From the IMG/VR virus record IMGVR_UViG_3300040801_001572, positions 1 through 64,000 of that record: a DNA stretch of 64,000 nucleotides; one strand, written 5' to 3'. Shown piece after piece: positions 41,201 through 48,063 of the stretch. Each line of letters begins with the position of its first letter. The first letter of the stretch is position 1. The position numbers were made by a program, and so were the translations under genes. The notes beneath the pieces were generated by a model. That model was given only the letters and a program-made list of their open reading frames with translations, searched no databases and was not told the origin of the DNA. The stretch comes from a virus.

Positions 41201-42708
41201 GTTTCACCGAAGTGGTTATACACATTGTTTCTAGGACCATTATTAATTAGAATAATGTCGCCTTCGTTGATAGCTGCGTTCTGTGGCATAAGTGGGTCAA
41301 CAACTTCGCCTTCTTTATAAGGCACAAGTACCACAGTGTCGGTGCCACCGTCGTCGACAATTGTGATTTGCCACACAAACTGTCGTACAGTTAGAGGGTT
41401 ACCTTCGTCGTCGAGTACTTGGTCGTAATCCCATTCTAGGCCGTCCCAGTTACCCCTCAGTATCGGCGAGAATGTTTCGTCTAGTTCACCAGTTGGTGTC
41501 GGGTCCTGGTTATCCCAACCCGACGGAATTGACAGGGTAGAAAAATCACAAGGGAAAACAATTCTAGTTCCTGCAGAAACAGGACCTTCACTGAATATCG
41601 GAAGCGCTTGTACATCTGCAAGCGGCTGTCCTTGTACTGTGTTGAACTGCAAAGAGTTCACATCGCAACAGGTTATGCTGTTTCCGTTACCATTATCGTC
41701 TTTGTTTACGACCTGTGCAAAGTATTCTACTTCTGTTAAGAAATTTGTACCCGAACGGAATAATTCAATGTCACGGAAGAACTCGATGATTGGTCGTTGT
41801 GCTCTAACTGCATTGTCTGGGAAACCTTGTCCAGCGCCTGCAGATATAGCTTGGTTAATTACATCAATGTGATACCATTTGTTAGTTCTGCTCCATGCAT
41901 TAAGGTCTAGTGCACCTCGTTGCATAGTTACGTAATCAGGATTGAAGTTTGCAGTGTTGATACTGTCGAACGGCTGCGAATCCCATCTTGTGTTGTCGGA
42001 ACTAGGATCATTCGGGAACGAACTATCCCATGGCAAGTTAGCAGGATCTTCTTGTATTTGAATTTCTGTCTGATCAGCAACTAACAGTATTGCATCACCT
42101 ACATTTTCCACAGTGTAGATACGATTGTAACTTGCCGAACCTTGGAAACGAACACGCAGACCGCTAGTAAATTCTATGTCTTGTGGCGAAGCTGCTACGA
42201 CCTGAGTAGTATTGAAGTTTGCTTGTCCTAACACAAGTGTCTCAACATCAGTGTCAGTCATTCCTGAGATAATGATGTCGCTTAGTCTGTTAGGTAGCCA
42301 GAAATAGTTCTGGAAGTTTACAAACTTGTCTACGTCAATCGGAGGACTGTAGCTGTAGTATTCACCGTTAAACAATCTGTCGTGATTCTCAACGTCGCCT
42401 CCGTAGAAGCGAATTCGATCAATCATGTCTTTGTAGAAGAACTGATTGGTTTTCTCGAGCGTGTCGATATTAGTCGAATATGCAGTCGGTTCAAGCTGAT
42501 ACCAAGTTCTGTCTTTATCTGGCTCCGGCAAATAGAAATCGTTAATAGGATCGAACTCGCCGCCTACGCGACGACCGATAAATCCAGTTAGTCTATCTGC
42601 ATCTCTTTTAGAAAATACCTGATCAAACGTCGCATCAAAGAACTTGCGTTCTGTTACTGTTTGAAAGACGCTAGGTAAGCGACGGATGGTATCTGTGTTA
42701 TTTGCCAT
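32242..42708 (-). CDS. giant tail/baseplate structural protein with C-terminal esterase domain, 3488 aa
   Basis: The largest gene in the window (10.5 kb). Residues 1-150 (LPSVFQTVTERKFFDATFDQ, GFIGRRVGGEFDP) form a conserved start; the next 3100 residues are beta-rich with many Trp-Asp motifs. The segment SGWDNQDP..D..SPIL-GNWDG occurs near residue 390 and again near 3020 (GNWDGDLWD). A late part (about 2600-2760) has QRPNFEPDLLDEFLSYVEEAKPYHTK, as in large tail proteins of marine T4-like phages. The last 220 residues are an alpha/beta hydrolase: HGGG at 3299-3302 (oxyanion hole), GFSAG at 3365-3369 with nucleophile Ser3367, Asp3442 in HGTDD and His3470 in ENHT. That is a complete catalytic triad, so an active carboxyl-esterase is expected, perhaps deacetylating surface polysaccharide (inference). 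Lies three bases downstream of gp6. Confidence 0.88.
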   Translation of the reverse strand: MANNTDTIRRLPSVFQTVTERKFFDATFDQVFSKRDADRLTGFIGRRVGGEFDPINDFYLPEPDKDRTWYQLEPTAYSTNIDTLEKTNQFFYKDMIDRIRFYGGDVENHDRLFNGEYYSYSPPIDVDKFVNFQNYFWLPNRLSDIIISGMTDTDVETLVLGQANFNTTQVVAASPQDIEFTSGLRVRFQGSASYNRIYTVENVGDAILLVADQTEIQIQEDPANLPWDSSFPNDPSSDNTRWDSQPFDSINTANFNPDYVTMQRGALDLNAWSRTNKWYHIDVINQAISAGAGQGFPDNAVRAQRPIIEFFRDIELFRSGTNFLTEVEYFAQVVNKDDNGNGNSITCCDVNSLQFNTVQGQPLADVQALPIFSEGPVSAGTRIVFPCDFSTLSIPSGWDNQDPTPTGELDETFSPILRGNWDGLEWDYDQVLDDEGNPLTVRQFVWQITIVDDGGTDTVVLVPYKEGEVVDPLMPQNAAINEGDIILINNGPRNNVYNHFGETHFFTADVGTPSDNATWEPGLWVLAESQKTADTPFPKFNLYALDSLGGETYVPLDDDVLFPGSNFGGSEIFSYKLSTDPEAVIDGVLGLPIVFESLGQLSDIVFENDLQTERYSYVVDNNLVSIPGYYYYRTTSLTDDEADQTTWQLDNGWYQTEAESRQRVIDRYAAFRTDSTQIDYILSLAPLNDDAANMEVFVNSEPTTNFQFLYVNGEPTLRLINGVNSDEPEAQDIVQNDVIEAFTYTYGRLQEEDLGYFEIPQQIEANPTNLEVFDQSFSDLTPHFTTIIGNQIGVTGNSLGKNTYRDTLQDPSLGTFILQNQASLLRTMFASSTDDVDVIPAIRFAQNEYVNFKARFLKIATQRDIAGFSPLVGENEIFIDLWLEEILAVLSATREFSDSFAFSYMIGRSDVFRTEETTVDFNNPSFFDVDLSDPTNVLYLYKIVDTDNNDIYEQAELLLVDRDYIVTGTELGTEITFLPSDILSFGDEIIGRIYEDSPPAFIPATPAKLGMAPAVQPRFELDDSYVTPIFVLVGHDGSKTPTFGDITFDAENIPTSTDIRDLLLYELEKRIYNGINPKFNRDPNTLLRIEDIRPGYFRQLDTVNNEIIETDINRYTRDEFYKITESFFSKWSAENRADYRINEFYNSAEWRTWNYSTQVDPLTGENLPGHWKGIFEWLYDTCDPADAPWEMLGFSREPDWWEATPDTGDGFNGYGPGPYPSTDPLWADLEAGLVRRGTRAGVNEEFVRPGLSTVLPVDGAGAIRPIADIFGLDPLGQWDGVDGPWVYGDGAPVERAWYESSEYYFSQLEFYYLMRPAEFGEFFWAPADLDFRGDQLLDLLTNERLKNETQTVHGETVSGSVVYRTGYQQYISDRLFFLSKNITDNFGNLVRNLDINLGYKTASFTNQDTLRFRLSSSSTGSSTGNLLVPTNNYQTFLYTGSSIRDYTYSGVIVRANADGTFTVYGYDLLCQTFKVLPARDTSRAIQVNQGGTPAAFREFEFGETYSAGDIVRYRTQFYQANVSHTADTFVSANWTRLNALPEVGGITVTYFPDRVDEPEIVPYATILPDAQAVFDFLIGYGAFLESEGFNFERSNDLNQILNWRLAGDQFLFWVVNEWAPDNALFLSPGADAVTLEVETGYPANVEKLSNGVYSILDKRGVSINPQDTLINRQDRFIQVVPNDLGTGVYYLRVSAKETEHIVLFDNITEFNDTVYDPLLRVRQDRLQFTGTKTNNWFGKLEAPGFLVQDNTLIQNFDNLAESIRRYYDTETALDNPEIEAGARHLIGQENREFLDELEISDDVQFNFYQGFIRQKGTANAVDKLLRSDAITGKDDISFTEEWAFKIADFGGTDENITIEFVSNFDEVRSDPQTYRLNYVRSGTGSVRDIVIYNAEDFYASVPGITVVPANGETPTVEATATATLNSNNRLESITVTNAGEGYTGAPDIVIEDTRVDTSNPQTDFAYSVFQPDVVQDLSTDAIVEVDIDDTDKWVLRPRGVDARFAVPTTEKNWLDYTAPNAGYVHLDDVNRTAFNTEAVFSLPDIEPLGFEDTIWVAVNKQEDWGVYILFSGAASNIRSSADGFGNNQFDNNPWDSETGGTGDMVLLDIDNSFFIGDSEELPRRYLDHEFSGSFNDSGIIVIETPDLNEVYRYSYDSDLGVWFLQNQDGTPVSWDETFAPTDTSFINAYTPFNLRFRTQSERVKYNFDRNYLSWVDDVDGLWRVEFLGDGIQAWDTLAWDSGTEGFDTGTTLFRQQNVLVDTSLYENAFIRDIRTADTLSRLPVYDPFKDILAGPADQNIDFKSARDPARYTNASDERLINPSRTFGEAQVGMIWWDYTNTRFLYYEQPPIFPQRNDFTERTNNLLYRRDNWGRLFPGSSADVYEWVKSPVPPAQYNGDGTPRNTTDFVQIDEFDTFNRITTTNYYFWVTDKTEKPSNIPNRTLTTIEIERLISNPRALGYSWFSPIQLTEQTNSVTFANVDNILSNRNAVLQVNYKLREDANVAHDQWQLIGEGDRFSEIPDYLWNKTIDSLVGYTDVLPADEYSQGVPVSDTEVVLPVPSPTLSENEKYGIRIRPQQSLFVDVNGARKVMAQKINSIMNDIQLWNARFLNWNEDLTGYDPLDPFAGGTYWQFVDWFEDGYDATNTTAKLQVENLTELLALAGTIPDGTLVRVFPTVPDVNDVFEIYEYAASDETFTLVRRQNGTINFLDTVYTDQNNVTLYREIRELLTALRDNVFISELEINENFFFFSMVNYALSEQKDVDWVFKTTYIRFLQDNVLLEQRPNFEPDLLDEFLSYVEEAKPYHTKLRDATTVLVSTEDLAPGTAFDDAIGERICVPLDTPIVDPINPDQEITESCYWDDDSITENLRLFNIRLNYSRVWCSEEERDEYLSTFTEQFDSEPWDTTAFDGDLAASTGPSYLLDTQAGDCSRLAISGGAFLLGWDTVPSDGNITIFGFDEITGVPSGYESTVTPQGIVWTQVSNGLGELLYGWDLNTFNGSIGDFLFSETDPDLLVDASAFGSAGETPEEQILLAPVEDVVISLDYIATASVGWDNQDTTDSGFTDDNSDPILLGNWDGDLWDATTGAPTDIGYRLHKTPFGTFEYSRTCDAASTTLEEDLTPLSTTIDVADASVLAVPDVGEPGVIWINAERIEYWIISGDTLIDIRRGTNGTRIASHPQGSRVNDGSELQAIQDPNDVAALPTNQTFVNTGGDRVPLTDPWFSADVAGSGEVQVDANGDIVLFARTAQASFLLDCPGTTSNLTYLYDELYGADTVFNLYDAVLPNQINKPVVMFVHGGGWFTGDKQIGPQFDSKIMQQYARLGYPTVNINYELGVHDLGVQDIIEAKNFMAATYGQPVIMMGFSAGGHLATLASQLDPTDVSGVVSFYGVYDFDTLDPATLGGAFAAAYQGAFPSSAVSPTLNPLPGTVEYLILHGTDDIIVDVSQAQLMAATFPQIEYIEIEGENHTFFPNKYPEVLEFVRSIT

Positions 42709-42711
42709 GTA

Positions 42712-45700
42712 TTAAAGTCTCAAGTTTGTATCAGTATAGTTTGCTACAATTACCACGCTGTCTACTGTAGCAGTAGACAGGAATATTTCATCTGGGTTTG
42801 ATGTAATTTCGAATAAGTCGCCGAATTCTGATTCTTCCTTTTCAGGAACAATCACCACTGAGCTAAGGAATCTACTTAGCTGTGTATGGATAAACGCAGC
42901 TAGTTCTGTATAGTAGAATGTTTCACCGAAGTCCCAGTTATCAATATCAAAGTATTCATCAATTGCATCGATAATTCTTGTTTTCAACTCGTTGTCACTA
43001 ATTGTTGCAGTCGGTATTTTTACTGCCTTAAATGTTGCTCTTAGCTCTGGCTCTGCTTGCGGACCAAACAGAATTTTAAACTTGCCCGAGTTGTAAATAA
43101 TCTCATCTGAGATGCTCTTAAACTGGTTAAGTTCCCCAAACTGAACTCTTAGCTCTTCAGTTGTCGGAGGAGCCGGCAGATCAGCAGCAGTTCCTCTTTC
43201 GTCTTTCCATACTAAGACTGCATCGTTATACGAATTTGTTAATAGAACAGTGTCAATGATGTTAGTCGAGCTCGGATCAATTCTTTGGTCGGCTGGAGCA
43301 ACATGATTCCATTTGTAAACTAAAATCTCTCTGTCCGGAATCGGCACATTAGTATCTTGGTTGAACGATATGCCGTTTCTTCCGAAGTGGTTTGGATCTT
43401 GTTCTTCTGTAACAACAGTTCCATTTAACACTAAGTTTCGATACACAGGTGTGCCAATGTTTGTGCCCACAGGGCCTACGCGAAGTGTCTTGCTGTTAAT
43501 TGTAGAAACAAACGTTGACAGGTTCACGTTGGTCGAATACGTTGCATTTAGGATGTTCACAATCTCATCAATTACTGCTTGATCTAAGAAGATGAATATG
43601 TCCGCATCGCTTAATGCTAGTTCCAGGCCGCTGCCTTGTCCGAATCCCATCTCATCAATTGTTGCATTTGGTGTAGTAGGAATAATCACTTCTATGTTTG
43701 CCGCAGTTACAGATCCTAACAAATCACTCTGCCCGGACACCCACGGTCTTGTTCTTTCGTATCCGTCGATGTCTATAAATCTTTCAAAGATCACTTCGTC
43801 GTCGTCTGCTACTAGTTTTCTAAACGCAGCAGGTACATCCGGTGCTCCGTCTTCGTCTTGGTCAGCAGCTACTACTTCTATCTTTGCAGGATCCTGGAAA
43901 CCATCTTCCTGAATGAATACACCGGAAAGCTCCCAGCTTACTGTCTCGTCTAGTGGCTGGCCGTCTGCGTCGGTGTTTACATTTTTCACAATGTCAATTG
44001 TGTCTTGTACTGGTCTACCTGTTTGTGCGCTGAACACCTGCTGGTCAGGATCGAAGAAAAATCTAGCTTGGTTAAGTGATTCGAAAATTGTCACTGTTCC
44101 TCTAGAAATAAATTCGTAACTGTCGGCCTGGCCTTGTCCGCTGTTAAACTTCGCAAGTATTAACCACTCGCCTGGCTCAGCTCCTTGGATTAAGTTGCCG
44201 CCTGGTGCATTTAATTGGAATTGTGCAAATTCATCGACTTGTGCTGCATCTAGCACATACCACGGGTCAGCATTGTTACCGACGTTGTAGCCAAGTGCAA
44301 AGTCAACTCTCGCGGTAATTCTCGATTCGATGTCTGCTAACACCGATGCACTAAAGCTGTCGTTGAAGTTCGGGAAAACTTCAACGGCTTGATAATTTCT
44401 AATTACTTCCGCACCTAGTTCGATTGGACCGATACTGAATCCACTGCCAACAACACCGTTGTTAACAATTGACCTTACTGCAATGTTTCTAGTTTCTGTA
44501 GGAGTAGTTGCATTATCTTGGAAGATAAGTGTTGCTCCGCCCTCAATGTAAGAGTATGCAGGATTAGCCTGAGTAGAAACATTAATGCTGCTGTTTGGAT
44601 TATTCGAAGAAGAGTCTGTACTCAAGAAGCCAGTATCGTTTTTGGTCTTGTCTGGCAGATTCCTCCAGAAGTTCCCGTTAGTTCCAGTGAGCTCGAAATA
44701 ATTTTCGCCCGCATTACTAGGCTCTAAGAATTCACTTAGGTAATCGTTGTCAAAGAATGTTTGCAACGCCGTACTTTGTGCAAATTGTTCAATTTGGAAA
44801 GTAACTGCATCAGTAATCTCACTTTCTACTGTGCTGGTCAATTCAATTACAGATCTTTGTTCTTCGTTGTCGTTGTACAAGGCGCCATCGTCGCCCAACA
44901 CTGTTAGATCGGTATGGAAACCAGTCGGATCGTTTACTGCGATATAACGACTGTGACCTGCGTGAGTCCTATTAATAGCACGTATTTTTGCAATTTCGTT
45001 TCCGCGTAGCAAAGGAAAGACATTATAGTCTTCGTTGTTCACCATGCGCTCTTGCGTATAGTAGGTTTGCGGAGCACGTAGTTTAATCTGCTCGTCTGTT
45101 TCCGTTGCTGCACCATTTGCCACAGTCTGTAGCAAATCAAATGTAATAGTTAAGTTATAAGTCTGTCCATCTACACCAACATAAGGAATAGTGATTTGCA
45201 ATCCTGTTGCATCTTCCGGGCGAATAACAATGTTACGTCCGATGCTGGTTCTGTACCAGTAACGCAAAATGCCAGTTGGTGTATTACCGAAATTACCATC
45301 AGCATACTTGACAGAGATTCTATCGTTAACTTGTGTGATAACTTCGAATATATTTCTTTCGTTAAAGTTGACACTGTTAAAAATAACATTCGAGCCACTA
45401 ACACTAGGAACCTGCTCCCACTGGTTAATCACAACGCCCTGGTCGTCAATCTCTTGTACATACACATCAGTTTGGTTAATGTTGTCAACGTTAATGTCTT
45501 CTACACGGTTAGGAACAGGGAAATCATAACGGAAGTCCTGTTTCTGTAGTGTTCCCTGGCGGAAGTACAAAAAGAAACCTGTGTTATCGGAACTAGTGCC
45601 TAAACTGTCGTTTCTGTACAGCATGCCAAACGGTGCATCTGGATCTGGATCTCTCTCAAATATAGTCTCACCGTCGACAAAGTCAGGATTAACAACATCA

Positions 45701-46335
45701 ACAGGAACAGTCTCTCCGTTTACACGTATTGACACAGGCTGTGTCACGTTAAGACCCAGCACATTGTTTAGTTCGTACAGGTCAGTAGGAATACTGCCAA
45801 TTGTTCCGCTTTTAGTAGGACGGCCAAATGGATTAGTAGGGCTCAGTGCATTATTAATGATAGTAAGGAACTGATCGAACCAGTCTGGGTTGTTAGGATC
45901 ACTCCAAAATACCGCAGTGTTTTGCAAGCTGTTACCGACGCTGTCTGTAAGGGGCTGCGTTGTTCTTATGCTTGCTACTTTAAACAGTCCATTTGCTGCT
46001 AGGTTGCGTCGAGGCTGATAATTAATAAGTCTCGCAAGACGCACAATGCTTTCGCGTCTTTGGGCAGTGTCCATGATGTTTTCACGGCTGTTAAGATCGA
46101 CACGAAACGCTAGGCTAGTTCCTAGATACGCTAACAATTCAATGATTGCAATAAATTCTGAACTTTCAATGTAGTCATTGAAATCTTCTGGATACTGTGT
46201 TCTTACGTACTCAACCAATGCTTGTTTGATTGTGTCGAAATCATATGCGGTAAAATCAATGTCCTGGAAAGACTTATAGATTTTAGTGAAATCTTCAGCC
46301 GCAAACAGATTGCTCTGTCTAACTATCTGACTCAT
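42712..46335 (-). CDS. 6: baseplate wedge protein, gp6-like, 1207 aa
   Basis: N-terminal 200 residues match T4 gp6/J-type wedge proteins: FDTIKQALVEYVRTQYPEDF, SSEFIAIIELLAYLG, RVDLNSRENIMDTAQRRESI, ARLINYQPRR. The T4 protein is about 660 aa; this one is nearly twice as long, with the extra sequence in the middle and C-terminal parts. It dimerises in the wedge and contacts gp25 and gp53. Its start overlaps the gp25 stop by one base, the gene order of T4-like phages. Confidence 0.92.
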   Translation of the reverse strand: MSQIVRQSNLFAAEDFTKIYKSFQDIDFTAYDFDTIKQALVEYVRTQYPEDFNDYIESSEFIAIIELLAYLGTSLAFRVDLNSRENIMDTAQRRESIVRLARLINYQPRRNLAANGLFKVASIRTTQPLTDSVGNSLQNTAVFWSDPNNPDWFDQFLTIINNALSPTNPFGRPTKSGTIGSIPTDLYELNNVLGLNVTQPVSIRVNGETVPVDVVNPDFVDGETIFERDPDPDAPFGMLYRNDSLGTSSDNTGFFLYFRQGTLQKQDFRYDFPVPNRVEDINVDNINQTDVYVQEIDDQGVVINQWEQVPSVSGSNVIFNSVNFNERNIFEVITQVNDRISVKYADGNFGNTPTGILRYWYRTSIGRNIVIRPEDATGLQITIPYVGVDGQTYNLTITFDLLQTVANGAATETDEQIKLRAPQTYYTQERMVNNEDYNVFPLLRGNEIAKIRAINRTHAGHSRYIAVNDPTGFHTDLTVLGDDGALYNDNEEQRSVIELTSTVESEITDAVTFQIEQFAQSTALQTFFDNDYLSEFLEPSNAGENYFELTGTNGNFWRNLPDKTKNDTGFLSTDSSSNNPNSSINVSTQANPAYSYIEGGATLIFQDNATTPTETRNIAVRSIVNNGVVGSGFSIGPIELGAEVIRNYQAVEVFPNFNDSFSASVLADIESRITARVDFALGYNVGNNADPWYVLDAAQVDEFAQFQLNAPGGNLIQGAEPGEWLILAKFNSGQGQADSYEFISRGTVTIFESLNQARFFFDPDQQVFSAQTGRPVQDTIDIVKNVNTDADGQPLDETVSWELSGVFIQEDGFQDPAKIEVVAADQDEDGAPDVPAAFRKLVADDDEVIFERFIDIDGYERTRPWVSGQSDLLGSVTAANIEVIIPTTPNATIDEMGFGQGSGLELALSDADIFIFLDQAVIDEIVNILNATYSTNVNLSTFVSTINSKTLRVGPVGTNIGTPVYRNLVLNGTVVTEEQDPNHFGRNGISFNQDTNVPIPDREILVYKWNHVAPADQRIDPSSTNIIDTVLLTNSYNDAVLVWKDERGTAADLPAPPTTEELRVQFGELNQFKSISDEIIYNSGKFKILFGPQAEPELRATFKAVKIPTATISDNELKTRIIDAIDEYFDIDNWDFGETFYYTELAAFIHTQLSRFLSSVVIVPEKEESEFGDLFEITSNPDEIFLSTATVDSVVIVANYTDTNLRL

Positions 46336-46739
46336 TAAACTGCGTCCTCGCTGTCTCTGACAAAGTCAATAAACAATGTCTCTGCTGTGTCGCCTGGCGT
46401 ATAAATTAATCTTAGTTCGATCTGAAGACCGTAGTCTGTTTCGACTACATTGGAACTTTCTAGTGTTGCACGAGGCTCAAATGTAAGAACACGGTCGATG
46501 TCTTCTAGTACTTCATCTCTAGTAAAGTCATCAAACGGCTCAAACAACAAATCATGAATTCTGCTTCCGAACTCTGGTAACATCACACGTTCGCCGATTC
46601 TAGTCTGAAACACATTAAGTAGATCTTGCTTAACACACTCAATATCGGTAACCGTGTAAGGCGGCTGAGTTCTTTGGTAGGTAGTGAATCCAACATATGT
46701 TGGTGTGCTAGCTCTGCTTTGCTGTGTAATAATCGGCAT
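46335..46739 (-). CDS. 25: baseplate wedge protein, gp25-like, 134 aa
   Basis: Size equals T4 gp25 (132 aa). Typical features: DLLNVFQTRIGERVMLPEFGS, EPFDD, and a C-terminal LRLIYTPGD. ATG at 46739 is chosen; the frame extends to a TTG at 46751, but GGAA lies before the ATG. First gene of a leftward late operon, with a GATAAATA motif about 35 bases upstream. Confidence 0.93.
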   Translation of the reverse strand: MPIITQQSRASTPTYVGFTTYQRTQPPYTVTDIECVKQDLLNVFQTRIGERVMLPEFGSRIHDLLFEPFDDFTRDEVLEDIDRVLTFEPRATLESSNVVETDYGLQIELRLIYTPGDTAETLFIDFVRDSEDAV

Positions 46740-46763
46740 TTTTGTTTCCAAAATTCATTTTCG

Positions 46764-46772
46764 TTTATTTAT
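46764..46772 (-). promoter_or_regulatory. T4-type late promoter
   Basis: Minus strand reads GATAAATAAACG, upstream of gp25. Confidence 0.65.
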
Positions 46773-46801
46773 CATGGAATAATTAAGTGGTGTTTTAATT
46801 C

Positions 46802-46830
46802 TTGACATCAGCATTTCACGGTGCTATTAT
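46802..46830 (+). promoter_or_regulatory. sigma-70-type promoter
   Basis: TTGACA, 17 bp, TATTAT, for the rightward gene at 46880. Lies back to back with the late promoter of gp25. Confidence 0.75.
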
Positions 46831-46879
46831 TAGCGAGTGACTTAGGTCATACTGTGTTCAATAACCGAGAAATATAATA

Positions 46880-47116
46880 ATGAGCAGAAAAATTGACATC
46901 TCTCGTTTCGAATCTTTAGTTGGTGCTGCTGAGAAATATAACAGCAGCCATCCTGGCAAAAGATTTTACCCAATCCAAACACGAGAAGGAAAGATCTTGA
47001 TCTTCGGTATGTATGATTACAAGACCAAGAAATATTCCGTGTCTAAGCCGTTTGAGGACGTCAATAAGATTTTTGACGAAATTGAACAGATGCTCAAGCG
47101 AGCAAAAGCGCTTTAA
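46880..47116 (+). CDS. hypothetical basic protein, 78 aa
   Basis: Rightward gene inserted between two leftward blocks, with its own sigma-70 promoter. Basic alpha/beta product (FYPIQTREGKILIFGMYDY). Followed by a hairpin. Confidence 0.72.
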   Translation: MSRKIDISRFESLVGAAEKYNSSHPGKRFYPIQTREGKILIFGMYDYKTKKYSVSKPFEDVNKIFDEIEQMLKRAKAL

Positions 47117-47120
47117 TTAA

Positions 47121-47136
47121 AGGGGCTTCGGCCCCT
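47121..47136 (+). terminator. hairpin with UUCG loop
   Basis: AGGGGC-TTCG-GCCCCT; the T run is weak, so termination may be partial. Confidence 0.6.
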
Positions 47137-47185
47137 ATTCAAGAATAAAAGACCTTCAACTGTCGGGAAAAAACTCTTTTTCTGA

Positions 47186-47193
47186 CATAAATA
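47186..47193 (+). promoter_or_regulatory. late-promoter-like motif
   Basis: CATAAATA six bases before the ATG at 47199, so a transcript would start at or near that ATG. Confidence 0.45.
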
Positions 47194-47198
47194 TCTAT

Positions 47199-47411
47199 AT
47201 GAATATTAAAGAAGAACTCGAGTTAGCTGAAAGAGAACGCAGAGAATTCGAAGATAGTTTACCCCTAGAAGAAGAGAAAATTCGTCGGCTGATGAAGCGT
47301 AATCCTGAGTTAGAATATCCTAGATCCAGGGAATGGGCAATCGAAGAAATTCGAAAAATGTACAAGATAAGAATCGATTTACTAGAAAAAATACTAAAGT
47401 ACTCTAAATAA
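47199..47411 (+). CDS. coiled-coil protein, possibly leaderless; 70 aa
   Basis: No ribosome site; ATG sits just behind a late-promoter-like motif. Fully helical with Glu/Leu/Arg heptads. Overlaps the convergent HNH gene by eight bases. Function unknown. Confidence 0.6.
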   Translation: MNIKEELELAERERREFEDSLPLEEEKIRRLMKRNPELEYPRSREWAIEEIRKMYKIRIDLLEKILKYSK

Positions 47412-48063
47412 CTTTGCAATTTTCGAAATGCCACCTAACCATTCCCGATTTGTGTCCGGATTTATTGCAATGTGGGCAAGTCACAACGGGCGATAGCTGA
47501 GGTTTTCCTTTCTGTCTGGCAGATATTGCTTCGCCGAAAGATTTATCGTATTTTCTGCCCTTCTGATTTTGCGATCGTTTTTGACGCAACTCGTCAGAGA
47601 TGCCATTTTTGCGAAAATGTGATTTAAGTGATTCGCTAATCTTGATTTTAGTCGAATCAGAGATCTCTCTAGTGCTATTAGATTCCGAAATTCTCTGTCG
47701 CTGGTAGTCGGATAGTTCTCTGCCGGTCATTTGCTCTGAAACAGCATTGGCGTGTTTCCTTCGTAACCAGCCATACATTTTGTTGTTGCCGGCATTGCAA
47801 GTGGATCCGTCGGTCATCCTTTTAACAGCATAGATTAGACTGCGATTGTTGGGATTTAATTTAACCAGTAACTGATGAACGACAAAGTGTTCTTCAGGTG
47901 TCAGATACACTAGATTTTCTATATCATCTGAGCCTCCCAAACACCTAGGTACAATGTGGTGTAACTCAAAGTATCCTTTTTTATTTTTCTTTTGAAGCTT
48001 ACGAATTTTAAATTGATTTAAAGCCGAATATATTATATTGTCGTGTATCTTTTTATAATTCAT
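47404..48063 (-). CDS. HNH homing endonuclease with NUMOD3 repeats, 219 aa
   Basis: HNH core ELHHIVPRCLGG, then N-L-YLTPEEHFVVHQLL. Next come NUMOD3-type DNA-binding segments (about residues 110-190, including LSDYQRQRISESNSTRE and ISDELRQKRSQNQKG) and a C-terminal CPHC..H zinc finger. ATG 48063 is taken; a GTG at 48075 is in frame. It overlaps the end of the spike gene, so it was probably acquired by homing next to it. Confidence 0.88.
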   Translation of the reverse strand: MNYKKIHDNIIYSALNQFKIRKLQKKNKKGYFELHHIVPRCLGGSDDIENLVYLTPEEHFVVHQLLVKLNPNNRSLIYAVKRMTDGSTCNAGNNKMYGWLRRKHANAVSEQMTGRELSDYQRQRISESNSTREISDSTKIKISESLKSHFRKNGISDELRQKRSQNQKGRKYDKSFGEAISARQKGKPQLSPVVTCPHCNKSGHKSGMVRWHFENCKVI

